Assembly (NCBI RefSeq): GCF_021401085.1
Contig: NZ_JACBFP010000009.1
Coordinates: 62,001-126,000, forward strand
Direction: 5' to 3'
Length of the DNA: 64,000 bases
Origin: Chryseobacterium sp. R2A-55
GTDB lineage: Bacteria > Bacteroidota > Bacteroidia > Flavobacteriales > Weeksellaceae
Shown here: piece by piece, positions 16,981 through 24,366 of the stretch
How the letters are laid out: every line of letters starts with the position of its first letter
How positions within the stretch are numbered: the stretch's first letter is position 1
Position numbers and translations under genes: made by a program
The notes under the pieces: model-generated
The model's database searches: none
The model's input: the letters and a program-made list of their open reading frames with translations, nothing else
Told to the model about the DNA's origin: nothing

Positions 16981-18174
16981 CTAGTGACCCAGAACCTCTT
17001 TTACTTTATTTGCCGCTTCTTCCAGGGTAATCGCAGAATGTACAGGCAAACCAGAATTGTCAATCAGCTGTTTCGCTTCAACCGCATTTGTTCCCTGAAG
17101 ACGTACGATTAACGGAACCGGAAGTGAACCCATCGCTTTGTACGCATCCACAACACCTTGTGCCACTCTGTCGCAACGAACGATTCCACCGAAAATATTT
17201 ATCAGGATGGCTTTTACATTCGGATCTTTAAGGATGATCCCGAAAGCTTTCTGAACTCTTTCCGCATCTGCAGTTCCACCAACATCCAGGAAGTTTGCTG
17301 GATTTCCGCCCGAAAGTTTGATGATGTCCATTGTTGCCATTGCCAAACCTGCACCGTTTACCATACAGGCAACGTCACCATCTAGTTTCACGAAGTTCAA
17401 ACCTGCTTCACCTGCTTCCACGTCAGTTGGATCCTCTTCTCTGGTATCTCTCAGCGCGGCCAAATCTTTGTGACGGAACAATGCGTTGTCGTCCAAAGTC
17501 ACTTTCGCGTCAACAGCGATAATCTTATTGTCGGAAGTCTTCAACACTGGATTGATCTCGAAAAGTGAGGCGTCAATTCCCACGTAGGCATTATAAAGAC
17601 TGGTAATAAATTTCGTAAAATCCTTGAAAGCATCTCCGCTCAAACCAAGGTTGAAAGCGATTTTTCTCGCCTGGAAACCTTGCAGTCCAACAGCAGGATC
17701 AATTACTTCATTGTGAATCAAATGGGGTGTCACTTCTGCAACATGCTCGATGTCCATTCCACCTTCTGTAGAATACACGATCATATTTTTGCCTTTCGCT
17801 CTGTCCAAAAGGATGGAAACGTAAAATTCTTTAGTTTCTGTTGCTCCCGGATAATACACATCTTCTGCAATCAGCACCGAGTTTACCTTTTTACCTTCGG
17901 CAGAAGTCTGTGGAGTTACCAACTGCATTCCGATGATGTTTTGGGCATTCTCTTTCAGCTTGTCCATGTTTGGCGAAAACTTTACACCGCCCCCTTTTCC
18001 GCGACCACCTGCGTGAACTTGGGCTTTCACTACCCAACCTTCGTTTCCGGTCATTGCTTTTATTTTATTGGCAGCGTCCACTGCTTCGTCCACGTTGTTT
18101 GCCACGAAACCGCGCTGAATATTAACGCCATACTTTGCTAAAATCTCTTTTGACTGATACTCGTGAAGATTCAT
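16981..18174 (-). CDS. sucC: Succinyl-CoA ligase (ADP-forming) beta subunit
   Basis: Forms succinyl-CoA synthetase of the TCA cycle with the alpha subunit SucD, which is not in this window. I choose the ATG at 18174 (MNLHEYQSKEILAKYGV), where the family begins; the longer frame adds 11 residues. This gives 397 residues, the normal size. The ATP-grasp motif VKAQVHAGGRGKGGGVK lies near residue 45, and the C-terminal CoA-ligase domain contains NIFGGIVRCDRVAQGVV near 320. It is followed by its own terminator. Identification is secure. Confidence 0.97.
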   Translation of the reverse strand: MNLHEYQSKEILAKYGVNIQRGFVANNVDEAVDAANKIKAMTGNEGWVVKAQVHAGGRGKGGGVKFSPNMDKLKENAQNIIGMQLVTPQTSAEGKKVNSVLIAEDVYYPGATETKEFYVSILLDRAKGKNMIVYSTEGGMDIEHVAEVTPHLIHNEVIDPAVGLQGFQARKIAFNLGLSGDAFKDFTKFITSLYNAYVGIDASLFEINPVLKTSDNKIIAVDAKVTLDDNALFRHKDLAALRDTREEDPTDVEAGEAGLNFVKLDGDVACMVNGAGLAMATMDIIKLSGGNPANFLDVGGTADAERVQKAFGIILKDPNVKAILINIFGGIVRCDRVAQGVVDAYKAMGSLPVPLIVRLQGTNAVEAKQLIDNSGLPVHSAITLEEAANKVKEVLGH

Positions 18175-18543
18175 AATATTTTTGTTAGATTTTTTTAAGA
18201 TTGACAAATTTACGAAAAAGTGGGAAGATGGAAGCGGGAAGATGTAAGTTTTTTAGTGAATCGCTACTTAATCCTTCAAGAAATCCAAATGATTGAAGGA
18301 ATCAACGGATGGATGTAAGATCATTAAAATGCTATTCCCCGCCAAACCGCAAAAAATACAGTTGCGTAGCGGCGACGGTTTGGTACAAATTGTTTTAGGC
18401 AGAAAACAAAGTGATGAAGCTGCAAAATGTTTTAATTGAAAATTTTCATGACCGCAAATCATATTTTGAGATTTTGGGCTTTTTTGGCTTTTCCTTGTCC
18501 GTAAAAAAATTTTTGAAGCATTTCAAATCCCTTCAAATCTGCA
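18175..18543. other. Intergenic region with repeat-like sequence
   Basis: No gene is supported. Near 18219-18248 a short motif is repeated in tandem (GGGAAGATGgAAGC, GGGAAGATGtAAG). At 18342-18349 and 18376-18383, CCAAACCG and CGGTTTGG form a perfect inverted repeat around about 26 bases. A 64-codon minus-strand frame over this part (18268-18462) is Cys- and Pro-rich and looks like translated repeat sequence, not a gene. Confidence 0.45.
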
Positions 18544-19410
18544 TTATTCTGCAACCTTCCTTCGCTTTTCATAAAAAGTAAGCGCAATTCCAGACAGAAT
18601 AACTATTCCACCAATAATCTGGCGGGTAACAATTTTCTCATCAACAAAAAACACTGCCAAAAGTGCCGCAAAAGCTACCTGGCTCAACAAAACTAGTGAA
18701 ACCCTGGTCGCGCGCATCCGTTTCGTGGAATAAGAAATGAGCAGCCACGCAACCAACTGGCATACAATCCCTTGAATCAATAGTGAAACCCATGCCTTTT
18801 GTGTAAAGCCAAAAAACTTTTCTCCGAAAACAAGACAAATGAGAAACAGGAAAACCGTACTGAACGACATGCTTATCGACAAAAATGTAACCACATCCAT
18901 TTTCTGCAAGGTGCTTTTGCTCACTAAGATATAAAGGGCATAAAAAATTCCAGACAAAATCCCCAAAAAGAAGGCGAAATCAAAATTTAGCCGAAAAACC
19001 GTGTCAACACCCATGAAAATGACCATGCCAACCAATGCGGAGATTGTACCCAACCAAAACGAAGTTTTCGGGCGGAATTTTAGAAAGACAAGAGAAATCA
19101 AACCTACCCAAATCGGCGAAAGATTAGTGAGCAAAGTTGCCTGTGTTACGGAAGAATTCTGAATGGAAACATTCCATACCGCAATGTCAGATGCGAACAA
19201 AATCCCGCAGATCAGCAAACCGATGAGTTGCTTTTTGTCTTTTATCTTGATCTTGCCCGAGAAAAACGCAAACGGCAAAACGATGGCCGTTGCAATTGCC
19301 ATTCGGTAAAATGCGGAACTCAGCCCGGAAGTGAGGTTCATCCGCACCATGACAGGAAAAATGGAAATACAGAGTACTCCGAGAAAAAGAGCGATCCTTG
19401 CTTTATTCAT
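18544..19410 (-). CDS. EamA/DMT-superfamily transporter
   Basis: A 288-residue integral membrane protein with about ten hydrophobic helices arranged as two EamA repeats (roughly residues 5-135 and 145-280). The repeat signature with a short acidic or polar break is visible in IQNSSVTQATLLTNLSPIW near residue 82 and RATRVSLVLLSQVAFAALLA near 234. The C-terminus is basic (KRRKVAE). Members export metabolites, amino acids or drugs; nothing here shows the substrate. Its start is two bases from the end of the small upstream gene at 19413, so translation is probably coupled. Confidence 0.88.
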   Translation of the reverse strand: MNKARIALFLGVLCISIFPVMVRMNLTSGLSSAFYRMAIATAIVLPFAFFSGKIKIKDKKQLIGLLICGILFASDIAVWNVSIQNSSVTQATLLTNLSPIWVGLISLVFLKFRPKTSFWLGTISALVGMVIFMGVDTVFRLNFDFAFFLGILSGIFYALYILVSKSTLQKMDVVTFLSISMSFSTVFLFLICLVFGEKFFGFTQKAWVSLLIQGIVCQLVAWLLISYSTKRMRATRVSLVLLSQVAFAALLAVFFVDEKIVTRQIIGGIVILSGIALTFYEKRRKVAE

Positions 19411-19412
19411 AA

Positions 19413-19670
19413 TTAATACATCCTTCCTGCATCCCTACAAATTTTCAACAGATCTTCCGGTATTTTAGAAAAGTAATTCTGCTCGAAATACTCGTCGGAA
19501 TGGGGGATGTAGATGCTGTATCTTTTCCCCAGTGGAATCAAAGGAATGAAAAACACCTCGAAATACGTTCGGTAAATCATAATAATTGCATTCACCTCAA
19601 AACCGTTTCTGTAAATTTTGCGGTTTTCTTTGCCGATGGGTTTTCTGTTGATGCCGAAGATAAAAAACAT
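19413..19670 (-). CDS. Small zinc-ribbon-like protein lacking cysteine pairs
   Basis: 85 residues if started at 19670 (MFFIFGINRKPIGK), or 91 from 19688. The layout matches small zinc-ribbon proteins of the form FIFG-x-R, then W/Y-x-x-F-x-x-F-FIPL-x-PLGK-x-Y: here YFEVFFIPLIPLGKRYSIYI. In the usual proteins two CxxC pairs bind zinc; here those positions are not cysteine (only one Cys, near the C-terminus). This may be a divergent member with a non-metal fold. It precedes the EamA transporter by two bases. Confidence 0.6.
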   Translation of the reverse strand: MFFIFGINRKPIGKENRKIYRNGFEVNAIIMIYRTYFEVFFIPLIPLGKRYSIYIPHSDEYFEQNYFSKIPEDLLKICRDAGRMY

Positions 19671-19711
19671 AGAAAATCCGAAATACAAAGTACAAAGTAC
19701 GGAATGCGAAA

Positions 19712-20098
19712 TTAAAATTTAGTTTTCACAAAATAGAAAATCAACATTGCCCAGGAAATAATCATCAGCAAACCGCCAAGCGGAGTGATGGGTCCGAGAA
19801 TTTTCAGGTTCATATTCCAGGCTTCGCTCATGCTCAGGAAGTAGATGCTCACCGAAAAAAGAAACGCACCGACAATCATCAGCATTGAAATCCACTTTTC
19901 AGATGAGGTTTCAAATTTCAGGATGTAGCCGACTATTAACAAAAACAGAGCGGCATACATTTGATAACGGACTCCGGTTTCGAAACTCTCGAGTTTTTCA
20001 ACCGAGATGATTTTCTTTAAAGCGTGCGCACCGAACGCTCCCAATACCACGGAAAGCAATCCGTAAACAGCGCCGAAAATGAGGGTAAGGTTTTTCAT
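19712..20098 (-). CDS. DUF423 family small membrane protein
   Basis: 128 residues with four predicted membrane helices. The family pattern is clear: the N-terminal LIFGAVYGLLSVVLGAFGAH with ALKKIIS, then GVRYQMYAALFLLIVG and, later, GPITPLGGLLMIISWAML. The function of the family (E. coli YgdD group) is unknown. It lies between other small membrane protein genes on the same strand. Confidence 0.88.
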   Translation of the reverse strand: MKNLTLIFGAVYGLLSVVLGAFGAHALKKIISVEKLESFETGVRYQMYAALFLLIVGYILKFETSSEKWISMLMIVGAFLFSVSIYFLSMSEAWNMNLKILGPITPLGGLLMIISWAMLIFYFVKTKF

Positions 20099-20153
20099 TT
20101 CTTCTTTAGATTTTTGATTTAGGATTTTAGAATTAACCTGAATTTATTCTATT

Positions 20154-20324
20154 TCAAATTTCACCTTTTGAATACATGATCACAAGTTTCCCCAAAATAC
20201 TTATGATTCCAAGGACGATCAGCATCCATGCAAATTTTTTGGAACTTGCGAATCCGGGATTCTTGGTCATTTTCAGGAAAATTCCAAAAAAGAGGAGCGC
20301 GATGGCGATGATGATTCCGAACAT
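20154..20324 (-). CDS. Small two-helix membrane protein
   Basis: 56 residues from the ATG at 20324 (MFGIIIAIALLFFGIFLKM). Two hydrophobic helices (residues 2-18 and 33-50) are separated by a polar loop KNPGFASSKKF. The longer frame from 20381 overlaps the HMG-CoA reductase 3' end and starts with sequence unlike a protein N-terminus, so I reject that start. I recognise no named family. It follows the reductase by 25 bases and is probably cotranscribed. Confidence 0.65.
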   Translation of the reverse strand: MFGIIIAIALLFFGIFLKMTKNPGFASSKKFAWMLIVLGIISILGKLVIMYSKGEI

Positions 20325-20349
20325 AATTAGAAGCTTGATTTTTTGAGGT

Positions 20350-21678
20350 TTATTTTCCGCGCAATTTGTTAAACTCAGCAATCACCTCGTGGTGCGTCAC
20401 GGTCTTATCTTTGAAATAATTCACGAAATATTGTTTTTCGTCCTCCGTCGCACCGAGTTGGTTTAGAATATTAAAAAGGTGCATTTTCATGTGTCCTTTC
20501 TGGATTCCTGTAGTGGTCAATGACCGTAGTGCGGCAAAATTCTGTGCTAATCCCGAAACCGCCAAAATGCTCATCAATTCCTGTGCGGAAGGTTTACCGA
20601 GCAAAGCCAAAGAAAATTTCACCAGTGGGTGAAGATTTGTCAATCCTCCTACAACTCCCACAGAAATAGGCAAATCGATCCAGAATCTGAAAATTCCGTT
20701 ATCAATTGTGCAGTGGGTCAAACTTGAATATTTTCCGTCTTTTGCGGCGTATGCGTGCGCACACGCTTCCGTGGCGCGGAAATCGTTTCCGGTTGCGATG
20801 ACCACTGCATCGACGCCGTTCATAATTCCTTTGTTGTGCGTAGTGGCACGGAATGGTTCTATTTCCGCAATGGTGACGGCTCGCTTGAATTTGGTGGCAA
20901 ACTCCTCGTTGGAAATTCCGCTGTCGTCGTTCAGTTCGTTGATTTTGCATGAAACTTCGGCTCTCACAATGCAATCTGGCGTGAAATTCGAGAGAATATT
21001 CATCACGATTTGCAGAGAATCTTTTTCTTCCCGTGTGAAATCAGATTCTTTCTCAACCTCCTCTTTCAATGTTTTTCCAAACTGCTCCAGACAGGAGTTG
21101 ATGAAATTCGCACCCATGGAATCCACCGTGTCAAAACTCGCCTTGAGCTGATAGTAATCCACCATATCCGCGGTTTTGTCGATCAATCGGATGTTGAGAA
21201 TTCCGCCGCCACGATTCCTCATATTCTTAGTGATGTCTTCAGTGGCTTCAAAAAGTTTTTGCTTCAATTTGAAATTGAAAAAATGCAGCAGTTTATGGGG
21301 TTCAACTTTAAAAATAAAATGGGTGTGCCCCAATTTTTTCGTATTGATAATGGTGGTTTTAAAGCCACCTCTCGTTAACCAGAATTTTGCCGACTTGGAT
21401 GCGGCTGCAACCACCGAACTTTCTTCAACAGCCATTGGCAGCGCCAAAAGTTTGCCGTCAATTAAGAAATTCGGGGCGATTCCATAGGGCATATAAAAAT
21501 TGGAAATGGTGTTTTCTGAGAATTCCTCATGCAGCTTCTGAAGGGTTGCATCTTCATTCCAATATTGCTGTAAAATCTGTTCGTAGCTTCGGTCTTCATT
21601 AAGATATTCCTTGACGAGCCAATCGATTTTTCTTTGTTTCGTCAATTTGGAAAATCCTTCAACGGGACTGTGATTCAT
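20350..21678 (-). CDS. mvaA: Hydroxymethylglutaryl-CoA reductase, class II type
   Basis: Interconverts HMG-CoA and mevalonate; in Flavobacteriia it feeds the mevalonate route to isoprenoids. I choose the ATG at 21678 (MNHSPVEGFSKLTKQRKIDW), giving 442 residues, close to the class II size. Marks include LPMAVEESSVVAAASKSAK with the catalytic Glu near residue 80, DSMGANFINSCLEQF near 190, HNKGIMNGVDAVVIATGNDF near 280 (catalytic Lys and Asp), and GIQKGHMKMHL with the catalytic His near 390. The class is sometimes annotated as degradative, but organism type argues for a biosynthetic role. Cofactor preference cannot be seen. Confidence 0.94.
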   Translation of the reverse strand: MNHSPVEGFSKLTKQRKIDWLVKEYLNEDRSYEQILQQYWNEDATLQKLHEEFSENTISNFYMPYGIAPNFLIDGKLLALPMAVEESSVVAAASKSAKFWLTRGGFKTTIINTKKLGHTHFIFKVEPHKLLHFFNFKLKQKLFEATEDITKNMRNRGGGILNIRLIDKTADMVDYYQLKASFDTVDSMGANFINSCLEQFGKTLKEEVEKESDFTREEKDSLQIVMNILSNFTPDCIVRAEVSCKINELNDDSGISNEEFATKFKRAVTIAEIEPFRATTHNKGIMNGVDAVVIATGNDFRATEACAHAYAAKDGKYSSLTHCTIDNGIFRFWIDLPISVGVVGGLTNLHPLVKFSLALLGKPSAQELMSILAVSGLAQNFAALRSLTTTGIQKGHMKMHLFNILNQLGATEDEKQYFVNYFKDKTVTHHEVIAEFNKLRGK

Positions 21679-21741
21679 ATTGAAAATTTTAGAAAGGTAA
21701 AGGTAGGGAAAAAGTAGGAAGATAGCGGATGGAATACCCAA

Positions 21742-21779
21742 TAAAAAACCGAAACATTTAAAACTAGAGGTTTCGGTTT
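21742..21779 (-). terminator. Terminator of the ABC-F gene
   Basis: AAACCGAAAC (21746-21755) pairs with GTTTCGGTTT (21770-21779). On the minus strand the stem is followed by T-rich sequence, about 25 bases after the stop codon of the gene at 21801. Confidence 0.75.
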
Positions 21780-21800
21780 ACTATCGTTTTAGTATTTGAT

Positions 21801-23738
21801 TTAAGCTTCCAACTGGCTGCCCAAGTATTCCCATTCCTGCAAAGCCAGATCCAACTCTTCTTTTTTGGAATTGTATTTTTCTAAGGTTTCTTCTGATGGA
21901 TTTTCGTGGGCAAAACTTGTCTCAAACTTTTCGATTTCGATTTCTAATGTTGAAATCTTTTCTTCCACTTTTTTAATCCTGTTTTGAATATTTTTTTGCT
22001 CCTTGCTCTGGAATTGTTTTGGACCGGATTTCATTTCCTCTCTTATAATCGGTTTTTCTTCAACTGCAGGAACTTCATTTCGCATTTCAGAAAGTTTTGA
22101 TTTCTCGGCGGAAATCTCGCGGATGCTTTCTTTTTGTCTGAATTCCAGATACTCGTTGATGTCGCCTAAAAATTCCTTCATCCTTCCGTCTCTGAACTCG
22201 AAAATCTTGTCGCAAAGTCCCTGCAAAAATTCACGGTCGTGGGAAATCACAATTAAGGTTCCCTCAAATTTCTGTAAAGCGAGTTTGATGATTTCTTTGG
22301 ACTGAATATCGAGGTGGTTTGTAGGTTCGTCCATAATCAGCGTGTTGAAAGGTCGCAACAAAAGTTTACACAACGCCAGACGATTTCTTTCGCCACCGGA
22401 AAGGACTCGGGTTTTCTTCGTTACATCATCGCCTTGGAACAAGAAGCTTCCCAGTAAATCGCGGACTCTTGGTCTGGTTTCCTCGGTAGCGGCGTCTTCG
22501 GCTTCTTCCAAAACGGTTTTGTTCGGGGAAAGTACCTCTTCCTGATTTTGTGCGAAATAACCGATGTTTACATTGTGGCCAAGATTCCATTCGCCAAAAT
22601 AATCTTTGATTTCACCGGCTAGAATTTTGGCTAAAGTAGTTTTTCCCTGACCATTCTGTCCGAGTAAAGCGATTCTCGCTCCACGTTCTACAAAGAAATC
22701 CACCTTGTCAAAAACCTGTTTTTTACCATAGGATTTTCCAAGATTCTTTGCCTCGAAAATGACTTTTCCGGGGACTACCGACTGCACGAAACGGATATTG
22801 AATTTGGAGACATCGTCATTGTCAATTTCAATTCTCTCTATTTTTTCCAACTTTTTAATTAAAGATTGGGCGAAAGATGCTTTGGTTGCAGAAGCACGGA
22901 ATCGGTTGATGTTGTCCTCCATCTGCTTGATTTCAGCGTCCTGGTTTTTCTTGGCTTGGGTTAGTTTTTCTTTTCGTTCTTTACTTAATTCAAGGTATTT
23001 GGAATAATTGGCTTTGTAATCGTCAATTTTTTTATTGTTGATGTCGAAAGTTCGGTTACAAACGGAAGTCATGAATTGCTTGTCGTGGCTTACCAAAACG
23101 ATGGAGCCGGGATAATCTTTCAGGAAATCTTCGAGCCAGATGATGGATTCCATGTCCAGGTGGTTCGTAGGTTCGTCCAGCAGCATCAAGTCGTTTTTCT
23201 GCAATAAGAGTTTGGCCAGCTCAATCCGCATTCTCCAACCACCAGAGAATTCGTCGGTAATTTTGTGGAAATCGTCTGCTTTAAAACCTAATCCTAACAG
23301 GACTTTTTCCACATCGCCTTCTAAATTATAGGCATCGTGATGCATCAGCAGATCGTTTAATTCCGTCATTCGGTGGATCAGATTCTCATAAGCATCACTT
23401 TCGTAATCGGTTCTGGTTGCCAATTGGTGGTTCACTTCATCCAGTTCGTGCTTCATGGCATTAATTTGTTCGAAGGCCTGCAAAGTCTCGTTCCAAACCG
23501 TTCTTCCTTTCACGAAGTCCAAATCCTGCTTTAAGAAACCTATGGTGATATTTCCTTCAGGAACGATACTCCCTTCATAGAAATTAATCTCTCCTGAAAG
23601 CATTTTCAGTAGAGTGGATTTTCCGGCACCGTTTTTTCCCACCAAACCGATTTTATCATCTTTTTTAATGGTGAAACTGACATTTTGAAAAAGATAATTT
23701 CCGGAGTGATGAAGACCTAAACCCTGAACTGAGATCAT
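21801..23738 (-). CDS. ABC-F family ATPase
   Basis: A 645-residue soluble protein with two ABC cassettes and no membrane segments, as in ribosome-associated ABC-F factors (translation factors or antibiotic-target protection). Cassette 1: Walker A GLVGKNGAGKSTLLKML near residue 33, signature FSGGWRMRIELAKLL near 165, Walker B LMLLDEPTNHLD near 185. A charged linker follows (residues 235-300). Cassette 2: ALLGQNGQGKTTLAKIL near 360, LSGGERNRLALCKLL near 450, LIMDEPTNHLD near 471. The C-terminal 100 residues form a charged coiled coil, as in the Uup/YdiF-type subgroup. Exact role is not predictable from sequence. Confidence 0.93.
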   Translation of the reverse strand: MISVQGLGLHHSGNYLFQNVSFTIKKDDKIGLVGKNGAGKSTLLKMLSGEINFYEGSIVPEGNITIGFLKQDLDFVKGRTVWNETLQAFEQINAMKHELDEVNHQLATRTDYESDAYENLIHRMTELNDLLMHHDAYNLEGDVEKVLLGLGFKADDFHKITDEFSGGWRMRIELAKLLLQKNDLMLLDEPTNHLDMESIIWLEDFLKDYPGSIVLVSHDKQFMTSVCNRTFDINNKKIDDYKANYSKYLELSKERKEKLTQAKKNQDAEIKQMEDNINRFRASATKASFAQSLIKKLEKIERIEIDNDDVSKFNIRFVQSVVPGKVIFEAKNLGKSYGKKQVFDKVDFFVERGARIALLGQNGQGKTTLAKILAGEIKDYFGEWNLGHNVNIGYFAQNQEEVLSPNKTVLEEAEDAATEETRPRVRDLLGSFLFQGDDVTKKTRVLSGGERNRLALCKLLLRPFNTLIMDEPTNHLDIQSKEIIKLALQKFEGTLIVISHDREFLQGLCDKIFEFRDGRMKEFLGDINEYLEFRQKESIREISAEKSKLSEMRNEVPAVEEKPIIREEMKSGPKQFQSKEQKNIQNRIKKVEEKISTLEIEIEKFETSFAHENPSEETLEKYNSKKEELDLALQEWEYLGSQLEA

Positions 23739-23776
23739 GAATAATTATTAATGAAAGGTGATTGAATTTCGAGGTG

Positions 23777-23784
23777 CAAAAGTA
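23777..23784 (-). promoter_or_regulatory. -7 box of the ABC-F gene (minus-strand TACTTTTG)
   Basis: Minus-strand TACTTTTG is an exact TAnnTTTG match 39 bases upstream of the ATG at 23738. The 18 bases GTACTTTTGCACCTCGAA are identical to the rplU promoter region at 39826. Confidence 0.65.
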
Positions 23785-23811
23785 CACAAAGTATTTTGAA
23801 CAGTATCTGTA

Positions 23812-23839
23812 AAAAAAACCTACCGAATAAATTCGGTAG
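23812..23839 (-). terminator. Minus-strand terminator-like hairpin with no obvious gene before it
   Basis: CTACCGAAT and ATTCGGTAG form a perfect nine-base-pair stem; on the minus strand it is followed by about eight T. It sits just upstream of the ABC-F promoter. There is no minus-strand gene between here and 24366, so it would stop an unannotated transcript or antisense read-through. Confidence 0.55.
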
Positions 23840-23967
23840 ATCCTAAAAACACAAATGATGAAAAAAAATTTATTCTTGGCTATAGAAAGCCTTTGAACGA
23901 GACAAAGATTGGATATTTTTTTGATACTACAAAATTTTTTCAGTTATTTTTCAATATTAACTTTAAG

Positions 23968-24060
23968 TAATTTTGTAAGTGCCACATTGACAATGTGCAC
24001 GCCGGGAGACATGCGTATCACTCGGATTCCGAAATCCTCATGTCGGAATTTTGGCGGATT
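23968..24060 (+). ncRNA. Candidate structured RNA
   Basis: Starts with an exact -7 box (TAATTTTG, 23968-23975). Immediately after lies a hairpin GTGCCACATT-GAC-AATGTGCAC (one bulged C; 23979-24000), then ATTCCGA (24026-24032) pairing with TCGGAAT (24043-24049). The local G+C content is higher than in the flanks, as often seen for RNA genes in A+T-rich genomes. No clear T-run terminator follows, so the 3' end is unknown. I recognise no known RNA family. Confidence 0.3.
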
Positions 24061-24171
24061 TTAAAGATGCGAAAATTATTAAATGAACCAAAATAGCTTT
24101 AGTTTTTAATAAATACAGGTATTTTTTAAAAAGGAATCATTTTTTCGTGGTTATTATATCACAAAATTGTG

Positions 24172-24179
24172 TAAATTTG
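24172..24179 (+). promoter_or_regulatory. -7 box TAAATTTG upstream of the 848-residue surface protein
   Basis: Exact TAnnTTTG match about 188 bases upstream of the start at 24367. If used it would give a long A+T-rich leader. A shorter, poorer promoter nearer the gene cannot be excluded. Confidence 0.35.
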
Positions 24180-24366
24180 GAAAGTTTGTGCTGATTTGAT
24201 ATTTTTGAGTCTGCTCATTTGAACTTTGTAATCATGAAGAAATGCATTAATCTGTATTGTTTTGATGCATTTTTGCGATGGCGCGCAAAAAATCATTAAT
24301 CCCCTCAGTACCCATTTTGATAATTTTAGAATTCACATATTTTATTAACCTAAATCAATTTTGATT

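Larger units (their letters stand above)
23739..24366. other. Long intergenic region with structured core
   Basis: This 628-base gap between divergent genes holds the ABC-F promoter and terminator-like hairpin (listed), a plus-strand -7 box TAATTTTG at 23968-23975, two stem-loops (23979-24000 and 24026-24049), and a further -7 box at 24172. No protein-coding frame is supported. The stretch 23968-24060 is a candidate small RNA or long structured leader. Confidence 0.5.

Noticed and set aside
18268-18462. 64-codon Cys/Pro-rich minus-strand frame
   Set aside because: Falls on inverted-repeat sequence and lacks start-site context; looks like translated repeat.
24172-24366. Riboswitch before the 848-residue surface protein gene
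   Set aside because: The leader is A+T-rich and unstructured near the start codon; no known riboswitch core is visible.
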